A stretch of 64,000 nt of DNA. It comes from Bacteroidales bacterium (GTDB lineage Bacteria; Bacteroidota; Bacteroidia; Bacteroidales; Prolixibacteraceae). This document shows, in pieces, positions 1-9,120 of the stretch. The notes under the pieces are model-generated. The model was not told the origin of the DNA and searched no databases. It was given only the letters and a program-made list of their open reading frames with translations. The translations under genes were made by a program, and so were the position numbers. Every line of letters starts with the position of its first letter. The stretch's first letter is position 1. The stretch is taken from the NCBI GenBank assembly GCA_012719495.1, contig JAAYAG010000011.1, positions 102,098-166,097 of the forward strand, in the 5' to 3' direction.

Positions 1-2019
1 ATAATGGACCCAACTGTTAAGCCTTATGATAGTGAAGGGAATTGGGGTAAATCAAATTTCAGTACTGTAAACCCTCTTGTGAATCTTGATATGATTGACA
101 AGGTAATGAAGGATAATACATTTGAAGGGAACTTTGGATTAAAAGTTAACATATTAAAAGGATTAGACTTTTCAACTAGATTCAGTGGCAGGTTAGGATT
201 TAGTGATGATAAAGAATATCAGGGTTTGTATTTTGCAACTCCAACTGACAACAGGACAACTGACAAGTTGATACAAAGCATGGACAGAAACATTTCATGG
301 ACTACACAAAATATATTGAACTATCAAACAACTATTGCTGACGCACACAACATTTCTTTGATGGTTGGTATGGAAGCAAATAAATGGAAGACTTATGATA
401 TCACAGGCACACGTTTGAATATGTCAAGCTCTGATCCATGGATGTTGTATTTTGTGAAATCTACAAATAGTACAGACCTTGCCCAGTTGGTAACTGGAAC
501 AGGAAAAACAGGAGCAACTGCTGCTTATTTTGGGCGTATTAACTATGACTATAAAGGAAAATACCTTTTAACTGTTAATGTTCGTCGTGATGGTTCAAGT
601 AGCTTCGGCCCTAAATATCGCTGGGGTAATTTCCCATCAGTATCTTTAGGCTGGAAATTTTCTGAAGAAGAATTCATTAAAAACATTGATGCTATTAGCT
701 TTGGAAAACTGCGTGTGGGATATGGACAGACTGGGGCAAATGCTAAATCAGGCTTTCCTTTCCTTTCGAATGTTGAATCAAATGTGTGGTTCAGATATTC
801 TGTTGATAATGAATACAGTCAAACTGGAACAGGCCCTTATCAGATTGCTAACCCGGAAGTTAGATGGGAATCTGTTAATATGACAAACTTAGGGCTCGAT
901 TTAGCTTTCTTTGATAACCGATTGGCAATTACAACTGATGTATTTAACAAAGTTAACGAAGGAATGTTAATGCTAAGAGAAGTTCCTGCAACTGCCGGAA
1001 CCTTTAATGGAAGTGATCCGGAAGTTAATTTTGGGAGTATCAAAAACATGGGTTATGAAATAACCATTACAGGCCGCAAGAAAGAAGGCGAACTTCGCGG
1101 ATCAATCGATCTGAACCTTTCAGGGGTAAGAAATGAAGTACTGGAATTAGCCTCTGACTCAATGCTTGCTGGTAGAGTCCATACGTTATCACCAACAAAC
1201 CTGACATGTATCGGACAACCGGTAGCCCAGTTTTATGGATTTAAAGTTGATTATTCAGTTGGAAATGGGTTGTTCAGAGAAACTGATCCGGTAGAAACAT
1301 CTGGTGCAAGATCAATTATAACAAACCAGCCCTACAGAGAAGTTGATGGCAAGAAAATTTATGCACAGGCTAAAGCTGTTCCAGGAGACCGTCGTTATAA
1401 AGACTTAAATGGTGATGGACAAATCAATGATAAAGATAAAGTGAATCTTGGAAGCCCGCTGCCAAAACTCACTTACGGTTTCTCTATAAACCTGGAATAC
1501 AAAGGATTCGATCTTTCTGCATTCTTCAACGGAACTCTTGGCAACAAGATTCTTAACGGAACAAAACAATACACATACTACCTTCAGGGATATGGAAATA
1601 AATTGAAAGAATACGCAGACCGTTATGTTGAGAAAGACATCATTAAGCTTGATCCTGATGGAAATGAATATGTTGCTGTTAAACAAAACATTGACACAGA
1701 CATTCCAAGAAACAATGCAGATAACTATAATAAGTTAACTGACTGGCATATTGAAGATGGTAGTTATCTTCGTTTGAAAAACCTTGTTGTTGGTTATACC
1801 CTTCCCAATAGCTTAACTTCTAAAATTAATATTCAGAAGATTAGAATATATGGTGGAGCAAAAAACTTGTTTACTCTTACTAAATATAAAGGCCTTAGCC
1901 CTGATGTTGCAGGTAAACAACCTGAACAAACAGGTATGGGAGTTCTTGAACTTGGCGTCGACCTTGGTGTATATCCAGTAACTCAAATGTTTTACTTCGG
2001 TGCAAATATTGTATTCTAA
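1..2019 (+). CDS. SusC/RagA-type TonB-dependent transporter, 5' end outside window
   Basis: This is the C-terminal part of a SusC-family outer-membrane transporter that imports glycans or other large nutrients with energy from TonB. The reading frame is open from base 1, so the gene starts left of the window; the in-frame ATG at base 4 is internal. The signal peptide, N-terminal regulatory domain, TonB box and most of the plug are therefore not visible. What is seen is beta-barrel sequence with typical SusC signatures: NVRRDGSSSFGPKYRWG, the loop LNGDGQINDKDK, YGFSINLEYKGFDLSAFF, DGSYLRLKNLVVGYTLP, and a C-terminal strand ending in Phe (ANIVF), as outer-membrane barrels do. The partner susD starts 40 bases downstream. 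The substrate cannot be told from this fragment. Confidence 0.95.
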   Translation: MMDPTVKPYDSEGNWGKSNFSTVNPLVNLDMIDKVMKDNTFEGNFGLKVNILKGLDFSTRFSGRLGFSDDKEYQGLYFATPTDNRTTDKLIQSMDRNISWTTQNILNYQTTIADAHNISLMVGMEANKWKTYDITGTRLNMSSSDPWMLYFVKSTNSTDLAQLVTGTGKTGATAAYFGRINYDYKGKYLLTVNVRRDGSSSFGPKYRWGNFPSVSLGWKFSEEEFIKNIDAISFGKLRVGYGQTGANAKSGFPFLSNVESNVWFRYSVDNEYSQTGTGPYQIANPEVRWESVNMTNLGLDLAFFDNRLAITTDVFNKVNEGMLMLREVPATAGTFNGSDPEVNFGSIKNMGYEITITGRKKEGELRGSIDLNLSGVRNEVLELASDSMLAGRVHTLSPTNLTCIGQPVAQFYGFKVDYSVGNGLFRETDPVETSGARSIITNQPYREVDGKKIYAQAKAVPGDRRYKDLNGDGQINDKDKVNLGSPLPKLTYGFSINLEYKGFDLSAFFNGTLGNKILNGTKQYTYYLQGYGNKLKEYADRYVEKDIIKLDPDGNEYVAVKQNIDTDIPRNNADNYNKLTDWHIEDGSYLRLKNLVVGYTLPNSLTSKINIQKIRIYGGAKNLFTLTKYKGLSPDVAGKQPEQTGMGVLELGVDLGVYPVTQMFYFGANIVF

Positions 2020-2059
2020 GCTATTTTGAATAGGATATTATAAATTTAAAAGAAAAGAA

Positions 2060-3712
2060 ATGAAAAATAGAATTATATTATATATGAGTTTGTTGCTTCT
2101 GGGGGTTTTCTCTCATAGTTGCACATCTGAATTCTTGGAGCTTAATCCAATAGCTGCAGAAAATGAGGCTGCTTTTTATAAAACAATGGCTCATGCCGAT
2201 CAGGCAATTATAGCATGCTATTCACAGTTCAATAATACTGGAGTTTGGTGTAAAGACCTCCTAATGGGTTTTGGGGATATTGCATCTGACGATGCTGAAG
2301 CCGGAGGTGACTTTGTAAATGAAGTACCTGATATGGAGAACTTAAACCGACTTGTACTTGAAAAAACCGACGGTAAATTATCCGATACATACGGAACTCT
2401 TTATCGTCATATAAACTTTGCTAATATTGCTATTGACAGATTGCCCAGTATAGCAGAAACCGATCCGGATGTTGATATGGATTTACTTAATAAAAGAATT
2501 GGTGAAGCTAAATTTATTAGAGCAATTGCACATTTTTACCTGACTATTGTTTTTGGTGAGGTGCCATTGGTTGATCATATATTAGGACCTAGCGAATATA
2601 CAATGGGCAGAGCTAAACTTAAGGATATCTATAACCTTATTGAACAGGATTGTAAAGATGCAATGGCTGTTCTTCCTGAAAGGGGAGGATGGAATGGAGA
2701 AGAAGGCCGTGCTACAAAAGGTGCTGCTCAGGCTTTACTTGCAAGAATGTGCCTCTATGAATCTTCATATGCAAAATATTACAAAGGTCAGGATTCAAGG
2801 TTTGATGGTTGCACTGAACGCTGGGCTGATGTAGTAAACTACTGCGAACAGGTTATGAATTCAGGCAAGTATAAACTTGTTGGTATCGATGGCGAAAAGT
2901 ATGAAACTTGGAGAAGTCCTCAGACTAACGGTTATCGTTACATCTTTACTTCACAGGGTGACCATTCTCCTGAAACAGTATTTGAAATTACCTGTTTACA
3001 AGAAGGTTTGGGTAATGCCGGTGCACGTGGACATTCTTTAGCAAAATGGTCAACATCGCGTTACTATTTTGATGAAAATGGTAAAGAATCATCAACTAAC
3101 TATTGGGGATTAGGACTACCAAATCCTGAACTTATTCAACTTTTTGGAGACGGTGATATCCGTAGGGAAACTACAATGTCTTTTGAAGGAGATACAAGCT
3201 GGATTGAGATAGCTGGTGGAAAAAGATATACTCCTTCTTTTAGCCATAGCGTAACTAAAACTTATCAGAAGAAATGGGAATGTTCAGCTGAAGAATATAT
3301 TGACCATTCAGCAGAATGGATGCACGCTCCAAGTAATATAAAGCTTATCCGTTACTCTGATGTTTATCTTATGGCGGCTGAAGCTGCTTTAATGTTGGGA
3401 GACAATCCAAAAGCTTTAGCATATGTGAATAAAGTAAGAGAGAGAGCACGTATGTGTGGCACTTCAGGTCTTCCTGCTGCTCTAACCTCTGTTTCATTAA
3501 ATGATATTATCCTTGAAAGAAGGCTCGAATTTGCTGGTGAAGGACACCGTATGTTCGATATCGTTAGATGGAATATTGCAGCTGACGTTATAAAACAAAC
3601 TTATGACGGAACACCTATTGAGTATGTAAGAGGAAAACATGAATTCCAACCACTGCCACAAAGGGAAGTCGATCTTAGCGAAGGAAAATTAGTACAATAT
3701 CCTGGCTGGTAA
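2060..3712 (+). CDS. SusD/RagB-family glycan-binding lipoprotein
   Basis: A 550-residue SusD-like protein, the surface lid that binds glycan over the SusC barrel. The N-terminus is a lipoprotein signal (hydrophobic residues 5-18, lipid Cys21 in FSHSC) and is followed by the mature start TSEFLELNP. SusD signatures include AEAKFIRAIAHFYLTIVFGEVPL (about residues 150-172), the late helix RYSDVYLMAAEAALMLGD, and the C-terminal segment ILERRLEFAGEGHRMFDIVRW typical of the SusD_RagB family. It follows the SusC gene by 40 bases and is closed by a strong terminator at 3773-3804, so it is the last gene of its operon in this window. The enzymes that belong with this pair must lie to the left or elsewhere. 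Confidence 0.95.
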   Translation: MKNRIILYMSLLLLGVFSHSCTSEFLELNPIAAENEAAFYKTMAHADQAIIACYSQFNNTGVWCKDLLMGFGDIASDDAEAGGDFVNEVPDMENLNRLVLEKTDGKLSDTYGTLYRHINFANIAIDRLPSIAETDPDVDMDLLNKRIGEAKFIRAIAHFYLTIVFGEVPLVDHILGPSEYTMGRAKLKDIYNLIEQDCKDAMAVLPERGGWNGEEGRATKGAAQALLARMCLYESSYAKYYKGQDSRFDGCTERWADVVNYCEQVMNSGKYKLVGIDGEKYETWRSPQTNGYRYIFTSQGDHSPETVFEITCLQEGLGNAGARGHSLAKWSTSRYYFDENGKESSTNYWGLGLPNPELIQLFGDGDIRRETTMSFEGDTSWIEIAGGKRYTPSFSHSVTKTYQKKWECSAEEYIDHSAEWMHAPSNIKLIRYSDVYLMAAEAALMLGDNPKALAYVNKVRERARMCGTSGLPAALTSVSLNDIILERRLEFAGEGHRMFDIVRWNIAADVIKQTYDGTPIEYVRGKHEFQPLPQREVDLSEGKLVQYPGW

Positions 3713-3772
3713 CAGTAAAATATTAAAAATACAGATTGTTATTTCTGTTTATTGAGTTTCTAATCAGTTATG

Positions 3773-3804
3773 GAACGCCCTGCTTTTGGGGCGTTCTTTT
3801 TTTT
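3773..3804 (+). terminator. Rho-independent terminator after susD
   Basis: GAACGCCC (3773-3780) pairs perfectly with GGGCGTTC (3789-3796) around an 8-base loop and is followed at once by eight T residues. It ends the SusC-SusD unit. Confidence 0.85.
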
Positions 3805-4127
3805 GCTACCGCAAAATGAATTCACTCAACTCGCAATTTTACTTTAACAGATTGTTTCTACACAGAAGAATAAATTTAACAAACCAATAGCAATCCTTAT
3901 ACTTGCCAGACTATTAAGACAAAAAATCAATGTGAATGATTTGTAAGCATTGAAGATTGCAAAATCAGACTAAAACCTCCTTGGGATGCATATTTATAAT
4001 GTAACAACATAAAGCCGCTGCAATTCAAACACCAGTTACCCGATAATTCCGTATTAAATTAGGCCACTCAGTCAAAATAAGGCAGATAATGGAATTATTG
4101 CTATCGAGGCGGCAATGCTCTTATAAC

Positions 4128-4148
4128 AAAAAAGGGGTTACCTTAACC
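4128..4148 (-). terminator. Possible terminator of the DoxX-type gene
   Basis: On the minus strand GGTTA and TAACC (plus-strand 4144-4148 and 4136-4140) form a short stem with a 3-base loop. CC and six T residues follow. The stem is only 5 bp, so this is tentative. Confidence 0.4.
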
Positions 4149-4204
4149 ATTGGTTGATCAAATCATGAAAGTAGAAAAAATCAAGAAGCGTGATTCTTAA
4201 ATTT

Positions 4205-5338
4205 TTAATCTGCATACAAACTGGAAATTTTTTCAAACTCAGGAATATCACGCCAATGCCATTTATCAAGAATTGTCCCCTGATGGGTTAGCATTAATCC
4301 TGGATTTGAACGAATTATAGTCTTCAGCGTAATCTCATCGCACGAAAAAATTTCATATGACGGATCGTACTGCAACTCAAACTGAATGATATCTTCACTA
4401 GTAGCAGCAGTAAGACAAATGAAGTTCCAACCTTTCGAAAGGGCTTCGCTGGCCAGTGTATTAATTTCATTTTGCCTTTTCTTATTCGATTTTTCGAGGT
4501 TATAAGAAATCAGCATAAGCGTGTAATTCTCGCTATGAAGAAAAAAATCAGCAACGTCTTCGCCATAACTATTCTCAATAGTAAAGTCGTGAATTGGAGG
4601 ATGATATCCACTTTTTACCAACTTAGAGTTCATTTCAACATATTCCCAATGCAATGTATCTTGCCACGGATAATCTGAATCAGTAAATTTTTGCAATTTT
4701 CCAGTCTGCTTATTCTTGTATGTAAATTGATTCTCATAAATATCCTGAGGTGCGCCCTCTGGAACTTGCATCCCTTCAATGATATTGTTACCAATCTTAT
4801 ACGGTCTGAAGTCGATGATTGGCAGGTGGTTTAATCCATAGAATTGAACCGACACCAACAAAATAAGTGACGCAATAAAAACACTATGCTGATAAAGCGG
4901 CTTCAGCCTATTGCTATACTGATTCCTATTGACAACTACAAAAATTGCAAAAGCCATTAAAACTATATTTTTATAGAAAGTAGCCCAGTTTGAAATGATA
5001 ATGGCATCACCAAAACATCCACAATCGGTAACAGGATTTTTTATGGCAATCCAAAGCGTTAGTGGAAAGAAAATAGCCATAAAAACCAAGGTTAGCCATG
5101 AAAAAAGTTTAACCTTATAGTTTATCAACATGGCAACGCCAACGCCATACTCAGCAAGAGACAATACTATTGATAAAAACAATGAAAACGCAGAAGCCCA
5201 ATCGGTTCCAAATGCAGTAAAATAGTCGGTAAATTTATAGGCTGAGCCTAACGGATCGATTGCCTTTACAAATCCTGAAAAAACAAATGTAGCTCCTAAT
5301 ACAATCCGGATTATTTCGCGTAATATCTTCATCGACAT
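4205..5338 (-). CDS. DoxX/MauE-like membrane protein with thioredoxin-like tail (BT_3928 family)
   Basis: A 377-residue inner-membrane protein. The first half carries about four to five hydrophobic segments (residues 5-27, 45-70, 75-95, 120-135, 150-170), starts like DoxX proteins (ILREIIRIVLGATFVFSGFVKAIDPLG) and has the motif TDCGCFGD near residue 105, as in MauE/DoxX-type quinone or disulfide-linked membrane proteins. The second half (about 250-377) resembles a thioredoxin fold (NYTLMLISYNLEKSN, then a helix and GWNFICLTAA) but shows no CxxC pair. I recognise the whole as the BT_3928 family, which in Bacteroidales is usually found beside DUF1599 and folP, as here. The role is unknown; a redox function linked to a quinone or a Cys partner is an inference from the family only. 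Confidence 0.8.
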   Translation of the reverse strand: MSMKILREIIRIVLGATFVFSGFVKAIDPLGSAYKFTDYFTAFGTDWASAFSLFLSIVLSLAEYGVGVAMLINYKVKLFSWLTLVFMAIFFPLTLWIAIKNPVTDCGCFGDAIIISNWATFYKNIVLMAFAIFVVVNRNQYSNRLKPLYQHSVFIASLILLVSVQFYGLNHLPIIDFRPYKIGNNIIEGMQVPEGAPQDIYENQFTYKNKQTGKLQKFTDSDYPWQDTLHWEYVEMNSKLVKSGYHPPIHDFTIENSYGEDVADFFLHSENYTLMLISYNLEKSNKKRQNEINTLASEALSKGWNFICLTAATSEDIIQFELQYDPSYEIFSCDEITLKTIIRSNPGLMLTHQGTILDKWHWRDIPEFEKISSLYAD

Positions 5339-5460
5339 TTATTTATGTTTTTAAATTAATAGAAAACCTCTGCATCTTACTGAATATTAGAAAAAGAATC
5401 AGCAGGAAAGCGCTTGTCTATAAAATCAAAGACGATTACCTAGAAAAAAAATAACATTTT

Positions 5461-6009
5461 CTAGTTCCCGAATTCAATTTTAATCAGTGCAAAAACAGAA
5501 TAATTAATGATATCCAAATAGTTAGCATCAATTCCTTCCGACACTAAAGTTTTTCCTTGGTTATCTTCTATTTGCTTAATCCGTTTTATCTTCATCAGAA
5601 TGAGGTCGGTATAAGAACTAATACGCATGTTACGCCAAGCTTCGCCATAATCGTGGTTTTTACGCAGCATAAGCTCCTTCGCAGTAAGTAAGTTATCAGC
5701 ATACTTTTTAAGCGTCTCTTCTGCCGACAGGTCTTCACTGTCGCTAGGGCCAAGCTCAAGCTGTATTAAAGCCATTGAACAATAATTAATAATCCCGATA
5801 TATTCCGAACGAACATCATCGTCTACTTGCTGATCGCCTTTTTCCTCAATACTCCGAATTCTCTGCGCTTTGATATAAATTTGGTCGGTCATCGACGTTG
5901 TACGAAGGATGCGCCAGGCAACCCCATAATCCATCATCTTCTTGATAAATACCGACTTACATATTTCGATAATACTGTCGAACTGCTGGTTTGTTTTTTC
6001 CATCATCAT
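5461..6009 (-). CDS. DUF1599 protein with internal duplication
   Basis: A 182-residue cytoplasmic protein made of two copies of one module. Copy 1 (about 10-85) contains KMMDYGVAWRILRTTSMTDQ and YIGIINYCSMALIQLE. Copy 2 (about 100-180) contains KNHDYGEAWRNMRISSYTD and YLDIINYSVFALIKIE. This is the DUF1599 family, also called nucleotide-modification-associated domain 1; its small-helix fold and conserved DYG-AWR motif suggest nucleotide binding, but no activity has been assigned that I know of. The frame starts at the first of three tandem ATGs. It lies upstream of the BT_3928-type gene on the same strand (122-base gap) and divergent from folP, the usual Bacteroidales order. Confidence 0.85.
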   Translation of the reverse strand: MMMEKTNQQFDSIIEICKSVFIKKMMDYGVAWRILRTTSMTDQIYIKAQRIRSIEEKGDQQVDDDVRSEYIGIINYCSMALIQLELGPSDSEDLSAEETLKKYADNLLTAKELMLRKNHDYGEAWRNMRISSYTDLILMKIKRIKQIEDNQGKTLVSEGIDANYLDIINYSVFALIKIEFGN

Positions 6010-6061
6010 TATTTTTGGCCAATAAAAGTAAAAAATTTCAGAACATCAAGCCGAATTATTG

Positions 6062-6069
6062 TAGATTTG
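6062..6069 (+). promoter_or_regulatory. -7 element candidate for folP
   Basis: TAGATTTG matches the Bacteroidetes -7 consensus TAnnTTTG. The -33 side is poor. Transcription would start near 6076, which fits translation from the ATG at 6104 rather than the TTG at 6089. Confidence 0.4.
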
Positions 6070-6103
6070 TGAAACGAAATAGCCCTAATTGTTGAGATTT
6101 GCC

Positions 6104-6982
6104 ATGCTAACACCAGCTACAGACAAACCATATTTCAGGAAAAAAAGCACGATTCGTTACAACGGCGAACTGGTAAACCTATCATGCCCAATGGTGATGG
6201 GAATACTGAACGTTACTCCCGATTCGTTCTACGACGGGGGCAAACACATGACTATTGAAAAAGCCATAAAACGTGCATTTGAAATGGTTTCTGAAGGAGC
6301 CTCGATCATCGACATTGGCGCTTCGTCGACCCGCCCCGGAGCAGCCGAAGTATCGCCGGAAGAAGAACTTGCCCGGCTTTTGCCCGTGGCTAAAGAAATT
6401 CGGAAAAATTTTCAAGACATAATCATCTCGATCGACACCTATAACAGTGGTGTTGCCCGCTCTGTTATAGAAGAAATTGGCGATTGCATAATCAACGATA
6501 TTTCGGGTGGAAAACTTGACCCTGAGATGTTTGAAATCGTCGCAAAATTGAAAGTCCCTTATATTCTGACACATATTCAAGGAACTCCTAAAACGATGCA
6601 ACAAAATCCCAACTATGAAAATGTTACCAAAGAAGTTTTGAAAGAACTTAGTGAAAGCATTTTCAAACTTCACGAACTTGGAGTATCAGACGTAATTATT
6701 GACCCGGGATTTGGATTTGGAAAAACACTTGAACATAATTACGAGTTGTTTGGAAACTTGGATGCATTTCGCATGTTCGAATTGCCAATCCTTGTTGGCA
6801 TCTCACGTAAAACAATGATATACAAATTACTGAATACAACGCCTGAAGAAAGTTTGAATGGCACAACTATACTCAATACCCTGGCGCTAATAGCTGGGGC
6901 AACCTTTTTGCGAGTTCATGATGTTAAACCTGCTGTCGAAGCCATAAAAATCGTCGAACAGCTTAAAAAGTGTTCCTTATGA
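6104..6982 (+). CDS. folP: Dihydropteroate synthase
   Basis: Joins p-aminobenzoate to hydroxymethyl-dihydropterin diphosphate in folate synthesis, in the cytoplasm. All DHPS signatures are present: GILNVTPDSFYDGG (pterin-site entry), DIGASSTRPGA, ISIDTYNSGVA, INDISGG, IDPGFGFGKT and the C-terminal VGISRK. The ATG at 6104 is chosen over an in-frame TTG at 6089 because a -7 element sits at 6062-6069. That gives 292 residues, close to the family length. The stop TGA at 6980-6982 overlaps the ATG of the next gene (ATGA), so the diadenylate cyclase is very likely translationally coupled. folE, an earlier folate-pathway gene, is about 6 kb away on the other strand. Confidence 0.96.
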   Translation: MLTPATDKPYFRKKSTIRYNGELVNLSCPMVMGILNVTPDSFYDGGKHMTIEKAIKRAFEMVSEGASIIDIGASSTRPGAAEVSPEEELARLLPVAKEIRKNFQDIIISIDTYNSGVARSVIEEIGDCIINDISGGKLDPEMFEIVAKLKVPYILTHIQGTPKTMQQNPNYENVTKEVLKELSESIFKLHELGVSDVIIDPGFGFGKTLEHNYELFGNLDAFRMFELPILVGISRKTMIYKLLNTTPEESLNGTTILNTLALIAGATFLRVHDVKPAVEAIKIVEQLKKCSL

Positions 6983-7761
6983 TCGAAGCATTTATTACCC
7001 TGCGATTTGTAGACATTCTAGATATCCTCCTTGTTGCATTTCTAATCTATGAACTTTATGCCCTGATAAAAGGAACCGCTGCTTTTAGTATAGTTATGGG
7101 CATGTTCATCTTCTACTTAACCTGGATAGTTATTCGCGCATTAAACATGGAATTAACTGCCAGCATTTTAGGTGAGATTGTAGGCGTAGGGGTACTTGCT
7201 CTGGTAATCATTTTTCAACAAGAAATACGTAAAATGTTTCTTTTGCTTGGTACGCGGTACAACCTGAATACAAAACTCAAATTTGAGAATATTTTCTCAA
7301 AGGAAAGAGACGACGAACACGATAAAAAAGTGAAAGAAATCATTCAGGCTTGTGAAGAAATGTCGCGCACAAAAACAGGCGCATTGATTGTGTTAATCAA
7401 CAAGACTGAATTGAATGAGTACGTTGAAACCGGAGAAAGAATTGAAGCACCCGTTTCGGCAGCCCTGCTCGAAACAATATTTTTTAAGAATTCGCCACTA
7501 CACGACGGGGCAGTAATTATCCATAACGGACGGATTGTTGCAGCCCGCTGCGTTCTTCCCGTAAGCAACAAAGAACTTGAAAACGAACAACTTGGACTAA
7601 GACATCGTGCAGGTCTAGGCATATCACAAGTCACCGATGCATTGGTTATTATTGTTTCAGAAGAAACAGGTAAAATTGCATTTGCTTTCAATGGGAATCT
7701 TCACGAGAATGTTAACCCAATTGAACTAACCCGGAAAATTGAACAAATTTACCAAGGTTAA
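6979..7761 (+). CDS. cdaA: Diadenylate cyclase, membrane-bound CdaA type
   Basis: Makes the second messenger c-di-AMP from two ATP. The N-terminus has about three membrane helices (residues 10-80, including LLVAFLIYELYALI and FSIVMGMFIFYLTWIVI). The DAC domain (about 105-245) contains both signature motifs: DGA at 176-178 (within LHDGAVII) and RHR at 208-210 (within LGLRHRAGLG). ATG 6979 overlaps the folP stop as ATGA and is preferred to a GTG at 6970. It gives 260 residues, normal for CdaA. Gene order folP-cdaA is widespread in Bacteroidetes. c-di-AMP usually controls potassium and osmolyte balance, but no target is visible here. Confidence 0.95.
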   Translation: MIEAFITLRFVDILDILLVAFLIYELYALIKGTAAFSIVMGMFIFYLTWIVIRALNMELTASILGEIVGVGVLALVIIFQQEIRKMFLLLGTRYNLNTKLKFENIFSKERDDEHDKKVKEIIQACEEMSRTKTGALIVLINKTELNEYVETGERIEAPVSAALLETIFFKNSPLHDGAVIIHNGRIVAARCVLPVSNKELENEQLGLRHRAGLGISQVTDALVIIVSEETGKIAFAFNGNLHENVNPIELTRKIEQIYQG

Positions 7762-7785
7762 TTAATCAAATAAATAGAGGTTGAA

Positions 7786-9111
7786 ATGTATAACGGATTT
7801 TTGAGATATAATGCTGATGAAAAACTATTTAGCCACGACGACAACGTATTGGTTGGCGTGAGTGGAGGTATTGATTCTGTAGTACTTGCTCATCTTTTCA
7901 ATCACAACGAAACCCGTTTTGCAATAGCCCACTGTAACTTCAACCTCAGGGGAAACGAGAGTGATGAAGACGAAAACTTTGTAAAGAAACTTTCAGAAGA
8001 CTTTGGGGTTCATATCTATACTGTTTCATTTCAAACGTCGGCGTATGCAACTGAAAAAGGGATTTCAATTGAAATGGCTGCCCGTGAATTACGATATGAC
8101 TGGTTCGAAAAGATAGCAAACGAACATGGGTTCACAAAAATAGCTGTTGCGCATCACCTCGACGATACCCTTGAAACATTCATCCTAAACCTGAGCCGCG
8201 GAACCGGAATCAGAGGATTATCGGGCATAAAACCGGCTGTAGGTAAAATTATCAGGCCTTTGCTTTTTGCCACTCGAAAGGAAATTGAGCAATATGCCAG
8301 CGAAAACAACCTCGATTTCAGGTTCGATTCTAGCAATGACGATATTCATTTTCGCAGAAACAAAGTACGTCACAAAATATTGCCTCTCATCGAAGAACTT
8401 AACCCCGCTTTCAGGGAAAACTTATGCCAAACGATACAAAACCTGTCAGCAACTGAAAAAATCTATACGGAAAAGATTAATGAAGTCAAAAAAATTGTTG
8501 TACACGAAGAAGGATGCTGGACGATAATAGACAAGGAAGAGTTGCAAAATTTCCAACCAACACCAGTATATCTCTTTGAAATTCTTCGTTCATACGGGTT
8601 TAACGCTTCAACTATTTCGAAGGTTGCCGAGTCGATCAATGCTTCGCCTGGCAGCCAATTCTTCTCATCAAGCCATCGCTTGGTGATCGACAGGAAGAGC
8701 TTGATTGTAATGCCCATTGAGAAACAAAATCAGGAATTGTTCTACATAGAACGCGATCAGGATTTCGTATTCGACCCCTTCGAGATGAAAATTACAGTAG
8801 AGACTCATTTGCCAGGATATAAAATCGCCCGCGATAAACATGTTGGCCTGTTCGATTTAGACAAAATCAACTTTCCCTTGGTGATTAGAAAATGGCAACA
8901 CGGAGAATATTTTAGGCCACTGGGAATGGAAAACCTCAAAAAAGTAAGTGACTTTTTCATCGACAACAAGCTCTCAATCCCTGAGAAGGAAAACACCTGG
9001 ATTATTGCTTCAGACAACAAAATAATATGGATTGTTGGGCACCGTATCGACGACAGGTTTAAAGTAACAAAAGACACCAGTCAGATATTGCGAATGGAGC
9101 TTCAATTGTAA
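7786..9111 (+). CDS. tilS: tRNA(Ile)-lysidine synthase
   Basis: Modifies C34 of the CAU-anticodon tRNA-Ile to lysidine, so that it reads AUA codons; an essential cytoplasmic enzyme. The N-type ATP-pyrophosphatase P-loop is present as SGGIDS (residues 26-31), followed by AHCNFNLRGNESDEDE, the AHHLDDTLETF motif and LSRGTGIRGLSGI, all typical of TilS. The C-terminal TilS domain (about 360-441) holds IRKWQHGEYFRPLGM and the WIVGHRIDDRFKV end. Length 441 fits the two-domain form. It starts 24 bases after cdaA and ends 9 bases before the convergent cdd gene, so folP-cdaA-tilS look like one operon. Confidence 0.95.
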   Translation: MYNGFLRYNADEKLFSHDDNVLVGVSGGIDSVVLAHLFNHNETRFAIAHCNFNLRGNESDEDENFVKKLSEDFGVHIYTVSFQTSAYATEKGISIEMAARELRYDWFEKIANEHGFTKIAVAHHLDDTLETFILNLSRGTGIRGLSGIKPAVGKIIRPLLFATRKEIEQYASENNLDFRFDSSNDDIHFRRNKVRHKILPLIEELNPAFRENLCQTIQNLSATEKIYTEKINEVKKIVVHEEGCWTIIDKEELQNFQPTPVYLFEILRSYGFNASTISKVAESINASPGSQFFSSSHRLVIDRKSLIVMPIEKQNQELFYIERDQDFVFDPFEMKITVETHLPGYKIARDKHVGLFDLDKINFPLVIRKWQHGEYFRPLGMENLKKVSDFFIDNKLSIPEKENTWIIASDNKIIWIVGHRIDDRFKVTKDTSQILRMELQL

Positions 9112-9120
9112 CTTCAACCC

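Larger units (their letters stand above)
3713..4204. other. Intergenic region between PUL end and housekeeping block
   Basis: These 492 bases lie between two convergent genes. They hold the plus-strand terminator at 3773-3804 and a weaker minus-strand terminator candidate at 4128-4148. I see no convincing open frame, RNA gene or repeat in the rest. Confidence 0.6.

Noticed and set aside
6089..6103. TTG start extending folP by five codons
   Set aside because: The ATG at 6104 fits the promoter position and the family; the extra residues are not conserved.
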